Source: Bosea sp. RAC05 (lineage in GTDB: Bacteria; Pseudomonadota; Alphaproteobacteria; Rhizobiales; Beijerinckiaceae). From it: a DNA stretch of 64,000 nucleotides. Below, in pieces: positions 42,152-54,266 of this stretch (position 1 is its first letter; each line of letters opens with the position of its first letter). The stretch lies in the NCBI RefSeq assembly GCF_001713455.1, contig NZ_CP016464.1, positions 1,474,001 to 1,538,000 of the forward strand, read 5' to 3'. Both the position numbers and the translations under genes were made by a program. The notes beneath the pieces were generated by a model. It was not told where the DNA came from. It saw nothing but the letters and a program-made list of their open reading frames with translations, and made no database searches.

Positions 42152-43156
42152 ATGACCCTGCTTCGTCCGAACCGCCGCACCGCGCTCGCCCTGATTGCGG
42201 CCACGTCCCTGCCGACTCTCGGGCGGGCGCAGGCTCCGAAAAAGATCGCCGCGCTCTTTGCCGGGCGCATCGACGACCGGGGCTTCATGCAGGCGGGCTA
42301 TGACGGGCTGAAGCTGGCCGAAGCGCGCCTCGGCGTCTCGATCGCCTTCAAACAGGGCGTCCAGCCAAAACTGGAGGATCTCAGCGCCGCCTTGCGCGAA
42401 CTCGCCGCCGCCGGGCCCGATCTCGTCATCGCCCATGGCGGCCAGAACAACGCGGCCGCCAAGGCGGTCGCGGCCGAGTTTCCGGCGGTGCGTTTCGCCG
42501 TGACCCAGGGCAACGTCACCGGAACCAACCTCGCGAGCTACGAGGTGCTGCAGGAGCAGTCGGCCTTCCTCGCCGGCATGCTCGCCGCTTTGACGACCCG
42601 CACCGGCGTCGTCGGCCACATGTCCGGCATCCGCGTGACGCCGGGCCTGAAGGGCCGCGCCGCCTATGCCGCCGGTGTCGCCCATGCCGATCCCAAGGTG
42701 ATCCTGCTCACCAATTTCTCCGGCAACCAGGACGACAACGCCCTGTCGGAAAAGGTCGCCCGCGCCATGATCGCCAAGGACGCGCAGGTGATCTTCACCA
42801 TGCTGAATGCCGGGCGCGACGGCGTGACCGTGGCCTGCCGCGAGCGTGGCATCAAGCAGATCGGCAATGTCGGCGACTGGACCGCAATCGCGCCGGACGT
42901 CTTCATCGCCTCCGCCTTCGCCGATTCCGGCCGCGCCCTGTTCGATGCGGTCAGCGACTTCACCGCCGGCAAGTTCGCCGCCGGCGAGATCAAGCATCTC
43001 GGCCTGCAGGCGCCCGAGGCCGTGCGCCTCGTCATGGCACCGTCGGTCCCGGGCGAGATCCGCGGCCGGATCGAGGCGGCGGCCAGCGCCATCGTCGCCG
43101 GCTCGCTGAAGGTCCCCGTCGAATGGGCGGGCTCGGAGTTCCCGACGCCCGCCTGA
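42152..43156 (+). CDS. BMP family ABC transporter substrate-binding protein
   Basis: This 334-residue binding protein is of the Bmp/Med family (purine-nucleoside-type ligands in characterised members). GGAGGG (42135-42140) precedes ATG 42152. The export signal MTLLRPNRRTALALIAATSL contains a twin-arginine pair and may use the Tat route, followed by cleavage near GRAQA. Family features include IDDRGFMQAGYDGLK, ADPKVILLTNFSGNQDDN and IGNVGDWTAIAPDVFIASA. No matching permease or ATPase is adjacent, so it either serves a transporter encoded elsewhere or is an orphan. It converges with pobA (three bases between stops). Confidence 0.87.
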   Translation: MTLLRPNRRTALALIAATSLPTLGRAQAPKKIAALFAGRIDDRGFMQAGYDGLKLAEARLGVSIAFKQGVQPKLEDLSAALRELAAAGPDLVIAHGGQNNAAAKAVAAEFPAVRFAVTQGNVTGTNLASYEVLQEQSAFLAGMLAALTTRTGVVGHMSGIRVTPGLKGRAAYAAGVAHADPKVILLTNFSGNQDDNALSEKVARAMIAKDAQVIFTMLNAGRDGVTVACRERGIKQIGNVGDWTAIAPDVFIASAFADSGRALFDAVSDFTAGKFAAGEIKHLGLQAPEAVRLVMAPSVPGEIRGRIEAAASAIVAGSLKVPVEWAGSEFPTPA

Positions 43157-43159
43157 GGC

Positions 43160-44394
<1,235 letters not shown>

Positions 44395-44440
44395 AACAAA
44401 AGAAAAGTGTCTCTGACCTGGGCCGGATGGCCGCAGCCGG

Positions 44441-45319
44441 TCAGCCGATGGGGATGACGTCCACCGCCACGCCGATCTTCTGCGAGCCGGGCCCGATCAC
44501 GACCCCATCGAGCGGGGAGACGTCGGCATAGTCGCGGCCGAAGGCGGTGACGATATGGTCGTCGGCGACGATCAGGTCGTTGGTCGGGTCGAGGCCGATC
44601 CAGCCTGTCTCCGGCCCGCACCAGAGCATCACCCAGGCATGGCTGGCGTCGGCGCCCTCGAGCCGCTTCTCGCCGGGCGGCGGCACGGTGCGGATGTACC
44701 CGCTGACATAGGCCGCCGGCAGGCCGAGCCCGCGCAGCCCGGCGATCATCACATGCGCGAAATCCTGGCAGACGCCGTGCCGCTGGCGAAAGGCTTCCTC
44801 CAGCGGCGTCGAGACCTCGGTCGCCTCCGGATCATAGGTGAAGTCGGCACGGATGCGTCTCATCAGCTCGGTCGCGGCCTCCAGCACCGGCCGCAGCGCC
44901 GGAAAGCTGGCCCGCGCATAGTCGGTCACGGCGGCGACCGGCGGCACCAGCCGGCTCGGATAGAGGTGATGTGCGGGCGAGTCCGGGGCCAGGCTGGCGG
45001 AGGCCAGCGCCAGGGCGCCGACATTCTCCCAGTTGCGGGTCAGGCCGGGGAAGGGGGGCGGCGTGCGCCTCACCTCGACGCGCGCCCGCATCTCGACCTT
45101 CAGCTCGCGATGCGGCTTCGAGATCGTCAGCGTCGTCATCCGGTTGCCGAAGAAGCAGATGCCGTCGTCGCGCTCGGCCGGACGCGGGGTCACGCCGAGT
45201 TCGCTGCTGTGGACGCTCTGCCCGCCATCGTCGCGCGGCTGCAGCCGCAGGATGCAGCGGGCGAAGGGGACCGAGCGGCTATAGGCGTAGGTCGTGATGT
45301 GGCGGACGTCGTAGATCAC
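44441..45319 (-). CDS. Transglutaminase-like protein of the ATP-grasp/alpha-E cluster
   Basis: This 292-residue protein has an N-terminal beta domain typical of bacterial transglutaminases (IYDVRHITTYAYSRSVPFAR) and a C-terminal papain-like core with an intact triad: QRHGVCQDFAHVMIAGLR (Cys), DASHAWVMLW (His) and IGLDPTND (Asp). The start GTG 45319 overlaps the upstream ATP-grasp stop (GTGA), so translation is coupled. In this gene context transglutaminase-fold proteins are expected to act as peptidases or amide-bond hydrolases rather than crosslinkers. This is an inference. It ends the three-gene unit and lies 108 bases before pobA. Confidence 0.88.
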   Translation of the reverse strand: MIYDVRHITTYAYSRSVPFARCILRLQPRDDGGQSVHSSELGVTPRPAERDDGICFFGNRMTTLTISKPHRELKVEMRARVEVRRTPPPFPGLTRNWENVGALALASASLAPDSPAHHLYPSRLVPPVAAVTDYARASFPALRPVLEAATELMRRIRADFTYDPEATEVSTPLEEAFRQRHGVCQDFAHVMIAGLRGLGLPAAYVSGYIRTVPPPGEKRLEGADASHAWVMLWCGPETGWIGLDPTNDLIVADDHIVTAFGRDYADVSPLDGVVIGPGSQKIGVAVDVIPIG

Positions 45320-47835
45320 GCGATGCCTGTCAGGCGGGAGCCTTCCGGACCGCTGTTCTGGAGGAAGTAGCGGTCGGCGATGGCGTTGGAGACGCCCATC
45401 AGCAATTGCTCGAACAGCAGGATGCCGGCCCGGTCGAGGCGCGCGGCCTCCGCCGTCCGGCATTCGGCGGCGAGCTTGAGGATCAGGCGGCGCGGCGCTT
45501 CCAGCATCCCGTCCTCGGTCAGCGACGGCAGATCCCGGATCTCGGTGTCGAGCCGGTCGATCTGGAAGGCGACGGAGCGGGGATTGTAGGGATCGAGCAT
45601 CACCAGATCGAGCACCGGCTGCAGGCTGGCGCCGAGCAGATAGCGCGAGCGGTAGGTGATCTGCGAATCCGTCAGGTCGAGCAGCGCGTCGAGCGCGTCG
45701 CTGGGCGCGTTGGTCTCGGCGAAATGGCGGGCGAAGCGGCAGGTCGCGATGCCGCGCTCGAGCCGTCGCCCGATGTCGAGGAAGCGCCACCCGGGCCCGC
45801 GCACCATGTTCTCCTGGCTGAGCCCCGAGAAGGCGGCGAGCGACTTCAGCGCCCGGTCGGCGATCTCGTAGGCCTCGCCCTCGCTGGGCTTTCGCCCCTC
45901 CGCGAGGGTGAGCTGGTCCTGCATGTCGCCGAACAGCCGCCAGGCGTCGACCGAGAGCCGCTCGCGGATGACGGAGGCGGTTCGCCGCGCCTCGCGCACC
46001 GTCGCGATCGCGGAGCCATACTCGTCCAGCGCATGCAGGGCGGCCGAGGCCTGGCCGGCCGGGGTCTGGCCGCGCCCGCCGGGTGACGCGCCCCAGGCCA
46101 CCAGCAGATTGGCGAGGCGCTTCAGTGTTTCGTTGCGGCCCTGCGCGGCGTCGGTGTCGATCAGCCGGCCGAGCAGCGCGCGCACCAGGCGCAGCGTCGC
46201 CTCCGTCCGCTCCAGATAGCGCCCGAGCCAGAACAGGTTGTCGGCCGCGCGGCTCGGCAGCGTTCCCGTGACGCGGCGGATGGTGATGCGGTCCGGGGCC
46301 GGCAGCAGCGAGACCTGGTCGACCGGCGCGTCGGACGTCACCCAGACGTCGCTGGAGCGCACGCCGCTGCGCATGCTCACCGCCCGCGCGTCACGCTCGT
46401 CGGAGATGCGGCAGAAGCCGCCGGGCATGACCTTCCAGCCATCCGGCGTCGCGGCGGCAAAGACACGCAGCGTCATCGGTCGCGGCTGCAGCCGGCCGTT
46501 CTGGAAGACCGGCGTGGTCGAGAGCCGCACCACCTCCTGCCCGACATAATCCATGCCGCGCGCCTCGATCCGGCGGCGCAGTGCCGCCTTCTCGGCGGCC
46601 GGCAGATCGGCCACGACGACGGGGCCGGCATCGAGCCCGCCGCCGGCGCTGCGGAAGGCCGGCGCGATGCTCATCTCGTCGAAGCGCTCGAGCACCACCG
46701 CCCGTTCGCGCGGCTGGCCGCACCACCAGGTCGCGACATTCGGCAGGATCATGGCCTCGCCGAGAAGCCGCTCGCCCAGCGCAGGCAGGAAACCCATCAG
46801 CGCGCGCGCCTCGACGACGCCCGAGCCCAGCCCGTTGGCGACATGCACGGAACCCTTGCGCACCGCCTGGACCAGCCCGGCGACACCGAGCGCAGAGGAG
46901 GCGTTGAGCTCGAGCGGGTCGGCGAAATCCCCGTCGATGCGCCGCCAGACGACGTCGGCCCGCTTCAGCCCGGCGATCGTGCGCACATGCACGCGCCCCT
47001 CGCGCATGACGAGGTCGCCGCCCTCGACCAGCAGGAAGCCGAGATAGCGCGCCAGATAGGTTTGCTCGAAATAGCTCTCGTTCAGCGGCCCCGGCGTCAG
47101 CAGGCAGATGCGCGGCTCGACGCGCTTGGAGCGGGCGACGAGCCCGGCGCGGAACCCCTGGAAGAAGGCGGCGAGCCGCTCGATGTTCATCGTCCGGAAC
47201 ATGTCGGGGAAGGCGCGCGAGAGGGCGAGCCGGTTTTCCAGCGCATAGCCCGTGCCCGAAGGCGCCTGGGTGCGGTCCTGCAGGACCCACCAGCGTCCGT
47301 CCGGTCCACGCCCGAGATCGGCGGCGTAGAGCTGCAGCATCCCACCGCCGGGCGCACCCTGCAGCGGCCGCAGATAGTCCGGGCTGCCGGTGACCACGGA
47401 GGCCGGCAGCAGGCCGTTGGCGATCATGTCGCCCGGGCCGTAGATGTCGTCGAGCAGCGTGCTTAGGAGCTGCGCCCGCTGGGCCACGCCGGCCGCGATC
47501 GTCTGCCACTCAGCCCCGGTGATCACCAGCGGCACATGGCTGAGCGGCCAGGCCCGCTCGCCCGCGGTCGGGTCGCGCGGGTCGATGTCGCCATGCACCC
47601 GGTAGGACACGCCGGTGTCGTGGACATGCCGGTCGGCCAGGCCGAAGCGCTGGTTCAGCTCGTCCGGCGACAGGGCGCACCACTCGCTGAGGAAGGGCTC
47701 CCATTGCGGGCGCACCTGCCCGTCCGCACCGACGATCTCGTCATAGACGCCGGGCAGAGGGCGATATTCCGCCAGCAGAGCGTTGCGCCGCTCTGTCCTC
47801 ACGCGCGCGGAGGGGGATCGGCGCTGCAATGCCAT
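45316..47835 (-). CDS. Circularly permuted ATP-grasp ligase fused to alpha-E domain
   Basis: This 839-residue fusion contains residues ~1-490 as the circularly permuted ATP-grasp type 2 domain (DUF404/DUF407 class): WWVLQDRTQAPSGTGYALEN, CLLTPGPLNESYFEQTYLAR, RKGSVHVANGLGSGVVEARA and LPNVATWWCGQ are characteristic. Residues ~525-839 are the alpha-helical alpha-E domain (DUF403), beginning ADNLFWLGRYLERTEATLRL. ATP-grasp enzymes activate carboxylates as acyl phosphates for amide-bond formation. In many bacteria these two domains are separate adjacent genes; here they are one chain. It starts nine bases after the DUF2126 protein stop and overlaps the following transglutaminase gene. Substrates are unknown. 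Confidence 0.9.
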   Translation of the reverse strand: MALQRRSPSARVRTERRNALLAEYRPLPGVYDEIVGADGQVRPQWEPFLSEWCALSPDELNQRFGLADRHVHDTGVSYRVHGDIDPRDPTAGERAWPLSHVPLVITGAEWQTIAAGVAQRAQLLSTLLDDIYGPGDMIANGLLPASVVTGSPDYLRPLQGAPGGGMLQLYAADLGRGPDGRWWVLQDRTQAPSGTGYALENRLALSRAFPDMFRTMNIERLAAFFQGFRAGLVARSKRVEPRICLLTPGPLNESYFEQTYLARYLGFLLVEGGDLVMREGRVHVRTIAGLKRADVVWRRIDGDFADPLELNASSALGVAGLVQAVRKGSVHVANGLGSGVVEARALMGFLPALGERLLGEAMILPNVATWWCGQPRERAVVLERFDEMSIAPAFRSAGGGLDAGPVVVADLPAAEKAALRRRIEARGMDYVGQEVVRLSTTPVFQNGRLQPRPMTLRVFAAATPDGWKVMPGGFCRISDERDARAVSMRSGVRSSDVWVTSDAPVDQVSLLPAPDRITIRRVTGTLPSRAADNLFWLGRYLERTEATLRLVRALLGRLIDTDAAQGRNETLKRLANLLVAWGASPGGRGQTPAGQASAALHALDEYGSAIATVREARRTASVIRERLSVDAWRLFGDMQDQLTLAEGRKPSEGEAYEIADRALKSLAAFSGLSQENMVRGPGWRFLDIGRRLERGIATCRFARHFAETNAPSDALDALLDLTDSQITYRSRYLLGASLQPVLDLVMLDPYNPRSVAFQIDRLDTEIRDLPSLTEDGMLEAPRRLILKLAAECRTAEAARLDRAGILLFEQLLMGVSNAIADRYFLQNSGPEGSRLTGIA

Positions 47836-47844
47836 CGCTTGGGT

Positions 47845-50800
47845 CTACACTCCGGCCGGGCGCCGCAAATCCAGGGTCAGCGGGAATTCGGCGTTGCGCT
47901 CTTCGGGCGGAATCGCCAGCGCGCCGGGAGTATGGCCGATCGCTTCGAAACGTGCGAGCCGCCGCGCCTCCGCCTCGTAGGAATTCACAGGCGGAGTCTC
48001 ATAATTGCGACCGCCGGGATGGGCGACGTGATAGACGCAGCCGCCGAGCGAGCGCCCGACCCAGGTGTCGACGATGTCGAAGGTCAGTGGCGCGTGGACG
48101 GGAATCGTCGGGTGCAGGCCGGACGCCGGCTGCCAGGCCTTGAAGCGCACGGCCGCGACGCTGTCGCCAGCCGGGCCGGCGGGCGTCATCGGCAGGCGGC
48201 GGCCATTGCAGGTGACGAGGTGCCGCCCGGGCACCAGCCCCTTCGCCTTGACCTGGAGCCGCTCGACCGAGGAATCGACATAGCGCACGGTGCCGCCGAT
48301 CGCGCCCTCCTCGCCCATGACGTGCCAGGGTTCCAGCGCCTGGCGGATCTCGATCTCGACGCCGCCATGCTCGACCTTGCCAAAGAAGGGAAAGCGGAAC
48401 TCGGCCTGCGCCTCGAACCAGACCGGGTCGAAGGCGTAGCCGGCGCGACCGAGATCGGCGAGCACCTCGCGGAAATCCTGCCAGACCATCTCGGGCAGCA
48501 TGAAGCGGTCGTGCAGCGCCGTGCCCCAGCGCACCAGCGGACCGGTCTGCGGCTCGCGCCAGAACCACGCGATCAGCGCCCGCACCAGCAGTTGCTGCGC
48601 CAGGCTCATCCGCGCATCCGGCGGCATCTCGAAGCCGCGGAACTCGATCAGCCCGAGCCGCCCCGTCGGCCCGTCCGGCGAATAGAGCTTGTCGATGCAG
48701 ATCTCGCTGCGATGGGTGTTGCCGGAGACGTCGACCAGGAGATTGCGCAGCAGCCGGTCGACCAGCCAGAGCGGGATCGCGGGCGCACCGGGGCCGGGGA
48801 TGTTCGCCAGTGCGATCTCGAGCTCGTAGAGCGCGTCGTGCCGCGCCTCGTCGATGCGCGGTGCCTGGCTCGTCGGGCCGATGAACAGGCCCGAGAACAG
48901 GTAGGACAGGGACGGGTGCCGGTTCCAGTAGAGCACGAGGCTCTTGAGCAGGTCCGGCCGCCGCAGGAAGGGTGAATCCGGCGGGGTGACGCCGCCGAGC
49001 ACGACATGGTTGCCGCCGCCGGTGCCGGTGTGGCGCCCGTCGACCATGAACTTCTCGGCGCAGAGCCGCGACTGCCGCGCCTCCTCATAGACCCCGCGGG
49101 TGATCTCGACCGCCTCGCGCCAGTTGCGGGCCGGGTGGATGTTGACCTCGATGACGCCCGGGTCGGGCGTGACCTTGACGACGTTCAGTCGCGGATCATG
49201 CGGCGGCGCGTAACCCTCGATATGGACAGGCTGGTTGCGCTCGCGCGCCACGGCCTCGACGCTGGCGACGAGGTCGAGATAGTCCTCCAGCCGCTCCACC
49301 GGCGGCAGGAAGACACACAGCACCTTGTCGCGAATCTCCAGGCTGATGGCGGTGCGCACATGCTCGCCGCCGATCTCCTGCTCGGTGCGGTCCTGGGCGC
49401 TGGCGCCGCTGGCCTCGACCGAGCGCGACATCTGGTGGGGGAAGGGCGCCTCCACCTGGATCGGCGCCTCGGGCGCCGGCGGGTCCGCGGCCGGGCCGAA
49501 GCCTCCGGCCGCGCGCGGCAGCGGCGGGCGGGCCTCCATCGGGTCCTGCGGGTGGATGTGCGGATATGCGGCCTTCGGCACCACGGGCAGGGAGCCGAGC
49601 GGCAGGCGATAGCCCACCGGCGAATCGCCCGGGACCAGGAAGAGCCTGCCCCGGCGCAGCTTCCATTTCTCCGAGCGCCAGCGCTTGTCGCCCGCCTGAC
49701 TCTGCCAGCGCTGGACGGGAATGACATAGCCGCGCGGCTTGCCCAGGCCGAGCTGGAAGACCTGCTGCATCCGCGCGCGCTCCTCCGGATCGGCGAGTCG
49801 CGGGTCGAGCGGATCGACATTGTCGGGAAGCTGCGCCTCCTTCAGGAGCCAGTATCCGGTGTCCTCATAGGCCGGCACGACATAGTCGGCGCCCAGCCCG
49901 AGCTTGTCCGACAGTCCCTCCGCCAGCGCTTCCGCCTCGGCCATCGTCGCGCTGGCCTCCAGCTCGCGGTCCTGCCCCGTCGGCGCGCCCGGCTCGCGGG
50001 CGATCAGCGATGCATCGCGCCAGATCGGCTCGCCATCGGCTCGCCAGTAGAGCGCGAAGGCCCAGCGCGGCAGGCTCTCGCCCGGATACCATTTGCCCTG
50101 GCCGTAATGCAGCATCCCACCCGGCGCGAAGCGCTCGCGCAGGCGCCGGATCAGCACGTCCGCCCGCTGCCGCTTGGTCGGCCCGACGGCGGCGATGTTC
50201 CACTCCTCGCCGGTCTGGTCGTCGACGGAAACGAAGGTCGGCTCGCCACCCATGGTGAGCCGCACATCGCCGGCCTGGAGATCGGCCTCGACCTGCTCGC
50301 CCAGCGCATCGAGCCGCTGCCAGGATTCATCCGAGAAGGGCAGGGTGATCCGCGGCACCTCGTGCACGCGCGCCACGCTCATCTCGAAGTCGAAACTCGT
50401 CTCGGCATAGCTCGCCAGGCCCGAGACCGGGGCCGCCGAACGGTAATGCGGCGTCGCCGCCAGCGGCAGATGGCCCTCGCCGGTCAGCAGGCCCGAGGTC
50501 GGGTCGAGCCCGATCCAGCCGGCGCCGGGAATGTAGACCTCGGCCCAGGCATGCAGGTCGGTGAAGTCCTTGTCCGTGCCGCGCGGGCCCTCGAGCGGGT
50601 CGATATCCGCCTTCATCTGGATCAGGTAGCCGGAGACGAACCGGGCCGCGAGCCCGAGATGCCGCAGGATCTGCACCAGGAGCCAGCTCGTGTCGCGGCA
50701 GGAGCCGGACTTGATGCCGAGCGTGTGCTCCGGCTCCTGGACGCCGGGCTCCATGCGGATGCCATAGGCGATGGCACCGGCGAGGCGCGCGTTCAGGTCG

Positions 50801-51237
50801 ACGACGAAATTGACGGTGTTGGTGGGCTCCCGCGAAATCGTGGCGAGGAACTCGGTGAGCAGCGGGCCGGCCGGCTCCGTCACCAGATAGGGCGCGAGCT
50901 CGGCTCGCAATTCCTCCGGATAGGCGAAGGGGAAGGTCTCGGCATCGGTCTCGACGAAGAAGTCGAAGGGATTGATGATCGACAGCTCGGTGACGAGATC
51001 GACCTCGATGCGGAACTCCCGCACCGGCTCCGGGAAGACATAGCGCGCCAGCCAGTTGCCGCTGGGGTCCTGCTGCCAGTTCACGAAATGCTCGGCAGGG
51101 GTGACCTTCAGCGCATAGCTGTTGATCGCCGCCCGGCAATGCGGCGCGGGGCGCAGGCGGATGATCTGGGGTCCGAGCGTGACCGGCCGATCATAGCGGT
51201 AATGCGTGACGTGGTGGAGCGCGGCGATGATGGCCAA
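47845..51237 (-). CDS. Transglutaminase-DUF2126 fusion protein
   Basis: This large protein of 1130 residues is first in its operon. Residues ~1-290 form a transglutaminase module ([20 protein letters not shown] at the start) with an intact triad: [18 protein letters not shown] (Cys near 180), [15 protein letters not shown] (His) and IGLDPTSGL (Asp). The rest (~300-1110) is the DUF2126 domain, recognised from [60 protein letters not shown] and [14 protein letters not shown] blocks. DUF2126 has been proposed computationally to be an amidoligase-like (glutamine-synthetase/GCS-related) domain. No signal peptide is visible, so action in the cytoplasm is likely. Confidence 0.9.
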   Translation of the reverse strand: MAIIAALHHVTHYRYDRPVTLGPQIIRLRPAPHCRAAINSYALKVTPAEHFVNWQQDPSGNWLARYVFPEPVREFRIEVDLVTELSIINPFDFFVETDAETFPFAYPEELRAELAPYLVTEPAGPLLTEFLATISREPTNTVNFVVDLNARLAGAIAYGIRMEPGVQEPEHTLGIKSGSCRDTSWLLVQILRHLGLAARFVSGYLIQMKADIDPLEGPRGTDKDFTDLHAWAEVYIPGAGWIGLDPTSGLLTGEGHLPLAATPHYRSAAPVSGLASYAETSFDFEMSVARVHEVPRITLPFSDESWQRLDALGEQVEADLQAGDVRLTMGGEPTFVSVDDQTGEEWNIAAVGPTKRQRADVLIRRLRERFAPGGMLHYGQGKWYPGESLPRWAFALYWRADGEPIWRDASLIAREPGAPTGQDRELEASATMAEAEALAEGLSDKLGLGADYVVPAYEDTGYWLLKEAQLPDNVDPLDPRLADPEERARMQQVFQLGLGKPRGYVIPVQRWQSQAGDKRWRSEKWKLRRGRLFLVPGDSPVGYRLPLGSLPVVPKAAYPHIHPQDPMEARPPLPRAAGGFGPAADPPAPEAPIQVEAPFPHQMSRSVEASGASAQDRTEQEIGGEHVRTAISLEIRDKVLCVFLPPVERLEDYLDLVASVEAVARERNQPVHIEGYAPPHDPRLNVVKVTPDPGVIEVNIHPARNWREAVEITRGVYEEARQSRLCAEKFMVDGRHTGTGGGNHVVLGGVTPPDSPFLRRPDLLKSLVLYWNRHPSLSYLFSGLFIGPTSQAPRIDEARHDALYELEIALANIPGPGAPAIPLWLVDRLLRNLLVDVSGNTHRSEICIDKLYSPDGPTGRLGLIEFRGFEMPPDARMSLAQQLLVRALIAWFWREPQTGPLVRWGTALHDRFMLPEMVWQDFREVLADLGRAGYAFDPVWFEAQAEFRFPFFGKVEHGGVEIEIRQALEPWHVMGEEGAIGGTVRYVDSSVERLQVKAKGLVPGRHLVTCNGRRLPMTPAGPAGDSVAAVRFKAWQPASGLHPTIPVHAPLTFDIVDTWVGRSLGGCVYHVAHPGGRNYETPPVNSYEAEARRLARFEAIGHTPGALAIPPEERNAEFPLTLDLRRPAGV

Positions 51238-51342
51238 GGGCTGGGCACCTGCTTGTCATGGGCCGGCTGGCGCCGGAGCACTTCACGTTAGCGAGGCGGG
51301 GAGGGCGCGCAAAGCCGCAACTCGCGACGCATTGCCCGATCC

Positions 51343-51385
51343 TGTCCAGATCGATGCACAAGAACTGTGCAGTCACATCTGGACA
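51343..51385. promoter_or_regulatory. Nested dyad between the DUF2126 operon and the peptide importer
   Basis: The outer arms TGTCCAGAT (51343-51351) and ATCTGGACA (51377-51385) are exact inverted repeats, and inside them TGCACA (51355-51360) pairs with TGTGCA (51366-51371). The element can be a two-part hairpin or two concentric operators. It lies in the 243-base divergent promoter region, 96 bases before the importer start. Confidence 0.65.
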
Positions 51386-51480
51386 CGGGCCTCGTCCTGC
51401 TGGACAGAAGCCGCCAACTGGTTCCACATTCATACCAATGGCCGCAGGGCGGCCGCCAATCCGAACCGATGGGGAATGCG

Positions 51481-53085
51481 ATGCGTCACGTTGCGAAATT
51501 GATGATGGCGTCGGCCTTCACAGCCTTGCTGGCGACGACCGCCCAGACCACCGTGGCCCTGGCCCAGACCCCGAAGGACACGGTGGTGATGGCCAAGCAG
51601 ATCGACGACATCATCTCGCTCGATCCCGCCGAGGCCTTCGAATTCTCCGGCGTCGAGGTCGTCACCAACCTCTACGACAAGCTGATGGGCGTCGACCTCG
51701 CCAAGAACAACGAGCTCGTTCCCGAACTCGCCCAGAGCTGGAGCGTTACGCCCGACAACCTGACCTATACCTTCAAGCTGCGCCCCGGCGTGAAGTTTCA
51801 CTCCGGCAACGCGCTGACGGCGGCCGACGTGGTCTATTCCTTCCAGCGCGCCGTGACGCTGAACAAGTCGCCCGGCTTCATCCTGGCCCAGTTCGGCTTC
51901 ACCAAGGACAACGTCACCGAGAAGGTGAAGGCGACCGACGACTCCACCCTCGTCATCACCGTCTCCAAGCCCTTCGCGCCGACCTTCTTCCTCAACTGCC
52001 TGACCTCGGGCGTCGCCTCGATCGTCGACAGCAAGCTGGTCAAGGCCAATGAGAAGGACGGCGACTGGGGCAATGGCTGGCTGAAGCAGAACTCGGCCGG
52101 CTCCGGCGCCTACAAGGTCCGCGCCTATCGTCCCAACGAGCAGTACACGCTCGACGCCAACGAGGCCTGGTACAAGGGCGCGCCGAAGAACAAGCGCATC
52201 GTCGTGCGCCATGTCGCCGAGCCGGCCTCGCAGCGCCTGCTGCTTGAGAAGGGCGACATCGACATCGCCCGCAACCTCTCGAAGGACCAGCTTACGGCGG
52301 TCAAGGCCAACAAGGACGTCGAGCTCGTCCAGGGCGACAAGGGATACATCCTCTATCTCGGCCTGAACACGAAGAACCCGAACTTCGCCAAGCCGGAGGT
52401 GCGCGAGGCGCTGAAGTATCTGGTCGACTACGCCTCGATCGAGCGCAACATCGTCGAGGGCACCTACAAGTCGCACCAGTCCTTCCTGCCCAAGGGCTTC
52501 CTCGGCGCGATCGACGACAAGCCCTATACCTTCGATCCCGCCAAGGCCAAGGAACTGCTCGCCAAGGCCGGCCTGCCCAACGGCTTCACGGTCACGATGG
52601 ACGTCCGCTCGGTCAGCCCGATCACCGACATCGCCCAGGCGATCCAGGCGAACTGGGCCCAGGCCGGCATCAAGCTCGAGCTGCTCCCCGGCGACGGCAA
52701 GCAGACCCTGACCAAGTATCGTGCCCGCACCCACGACATCTATATCGGCCAGTGGGGCCCGGACTATCTCGACCCGCACACCAATGCCGAGACCTTCGCC
52801 ATCAACGAGAACAATGGCGAGGACGCGAAGTCGAAGACGCTGGCCTGGCGCAACGCCTGGGACATCCCCGAGATGACCAAGACCACGCAGGCCAACGTGC
52901 TGGAGACGGAGGCCGCCAAGCGCGCGGCCGTCTATGGCACCCTGCAGCGCGAGCACCAGAAGGTCTCGCCCTTCGTCATCATGTTCCAGCAGGTCGAGGT
53001 TTCGGCGGACCGCAAGGGCGTCAAGGGCTGGGTCATCGGCCCGAGCTCGGACACCAACTTCTACGCGCCGATCTCGAAGAACTGA
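51481..53085 (+). CDS. ABC transporter binding protein, SBP family 5 (oligopeptide type)
   Basis: This 534-residue periplasmic binding protein has GGGGA (51471-51475) before ATG 51481; an in-frame ATG at 51469 would add four residues. The signal peptide (MRHVAKLMMASAFTALLATT...VALAQ) is clear. Family features are LAQSWSVTPDNLTYTFKLRP, GVKFHSGNALTAADVVYSFQ, GSGAYKVRAYRPNEQYTL and REALKYLVDYASIE. It is the first gene of a complete five-gene importer. The ligand is unknown, although the divergent peptide-ligase-like operon makes a modified peptide conceivable. Confidence 0.92.
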   Translation: MRHVAKLMMASAFTALLATTAQTTVALAQTPKDTVVMAKQIDDIISLDPAEAFEFSGVEVVTNLYDKLMGVDLAKNNELVPELAQSWSVTPDNLTYTFKLRPGVKFHSGNALTAADVVYSFQRAVTLNKSPGFILAQFGFTKDNVTEKVKATDDSTLVITVSKPFAPTFFLNCLTSGVASIVDSKLVKANEKDGDWGNGWLKQNSAGSGAYKVRAYRPNEQYTLDANEAWYKGAPKNKRIVVRHVAEPASQRLLLEKGDIDIARNLSKDQLTAVKANKDVELVQGDKGYILYLGLNTKNPNFAKPEVREALKYLVDYASIERNIVEGTYKSHQSFLPKGFLGAIDDKPYTFDPAKAKELLAKAGLPNGFTVTMDVRSVSPITDIAQAIQANWAQAGIKLELLPGDGKQTLTKYRARTHDIYIGQWGPDYLDPHTNAETFAINENNGEDAKSKTLAWRNAWDIPEMTKTTQANVLETEAAKRAAVYGTLQREHQKVSPFVIMFQQVEVSADRKGVKGWVIGPSSDTNFYAPISKN

Positions 53086-53100
53086 GTTTCGCGGCAACGA

Positions 53101-53138
53101 GCCCCGCCCCGGCCTATCCCGGCCGCGGCGGGGCTTTT
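53101..53138 (+). terminator. Attenuating terminator between binding protein and permease genes
   Basis: GCCCCGCC (53101-53108) pairs with GGCGGGGC (53127-53134), reinforced by CCGG/CCGG pairing inside, and is followed by TTTT (53135-53138). It lies 15 bases after the binding-protein stop, inside the operon, so it should reduce permease transcription relative to the binding protein. Confidence 0.8.
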
Positions 53139-53194
53139 GCTTCCGGACGGCCCGGCAGGGCCGGTCCCGGTCCCAGAGATGGAATGAAGCTGGC

Positions 53195-54259
<1,065 letters not shown>

Positions 54260-54266
54260 GGCCGCC

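Noticed and set aside
49006..51291. 761-residue open frame on the plus strand
   Set aside because: It is antisense to the transglutaminase-DUF2126 gene. No motifs were seen and the coding signal is on the minus strand.
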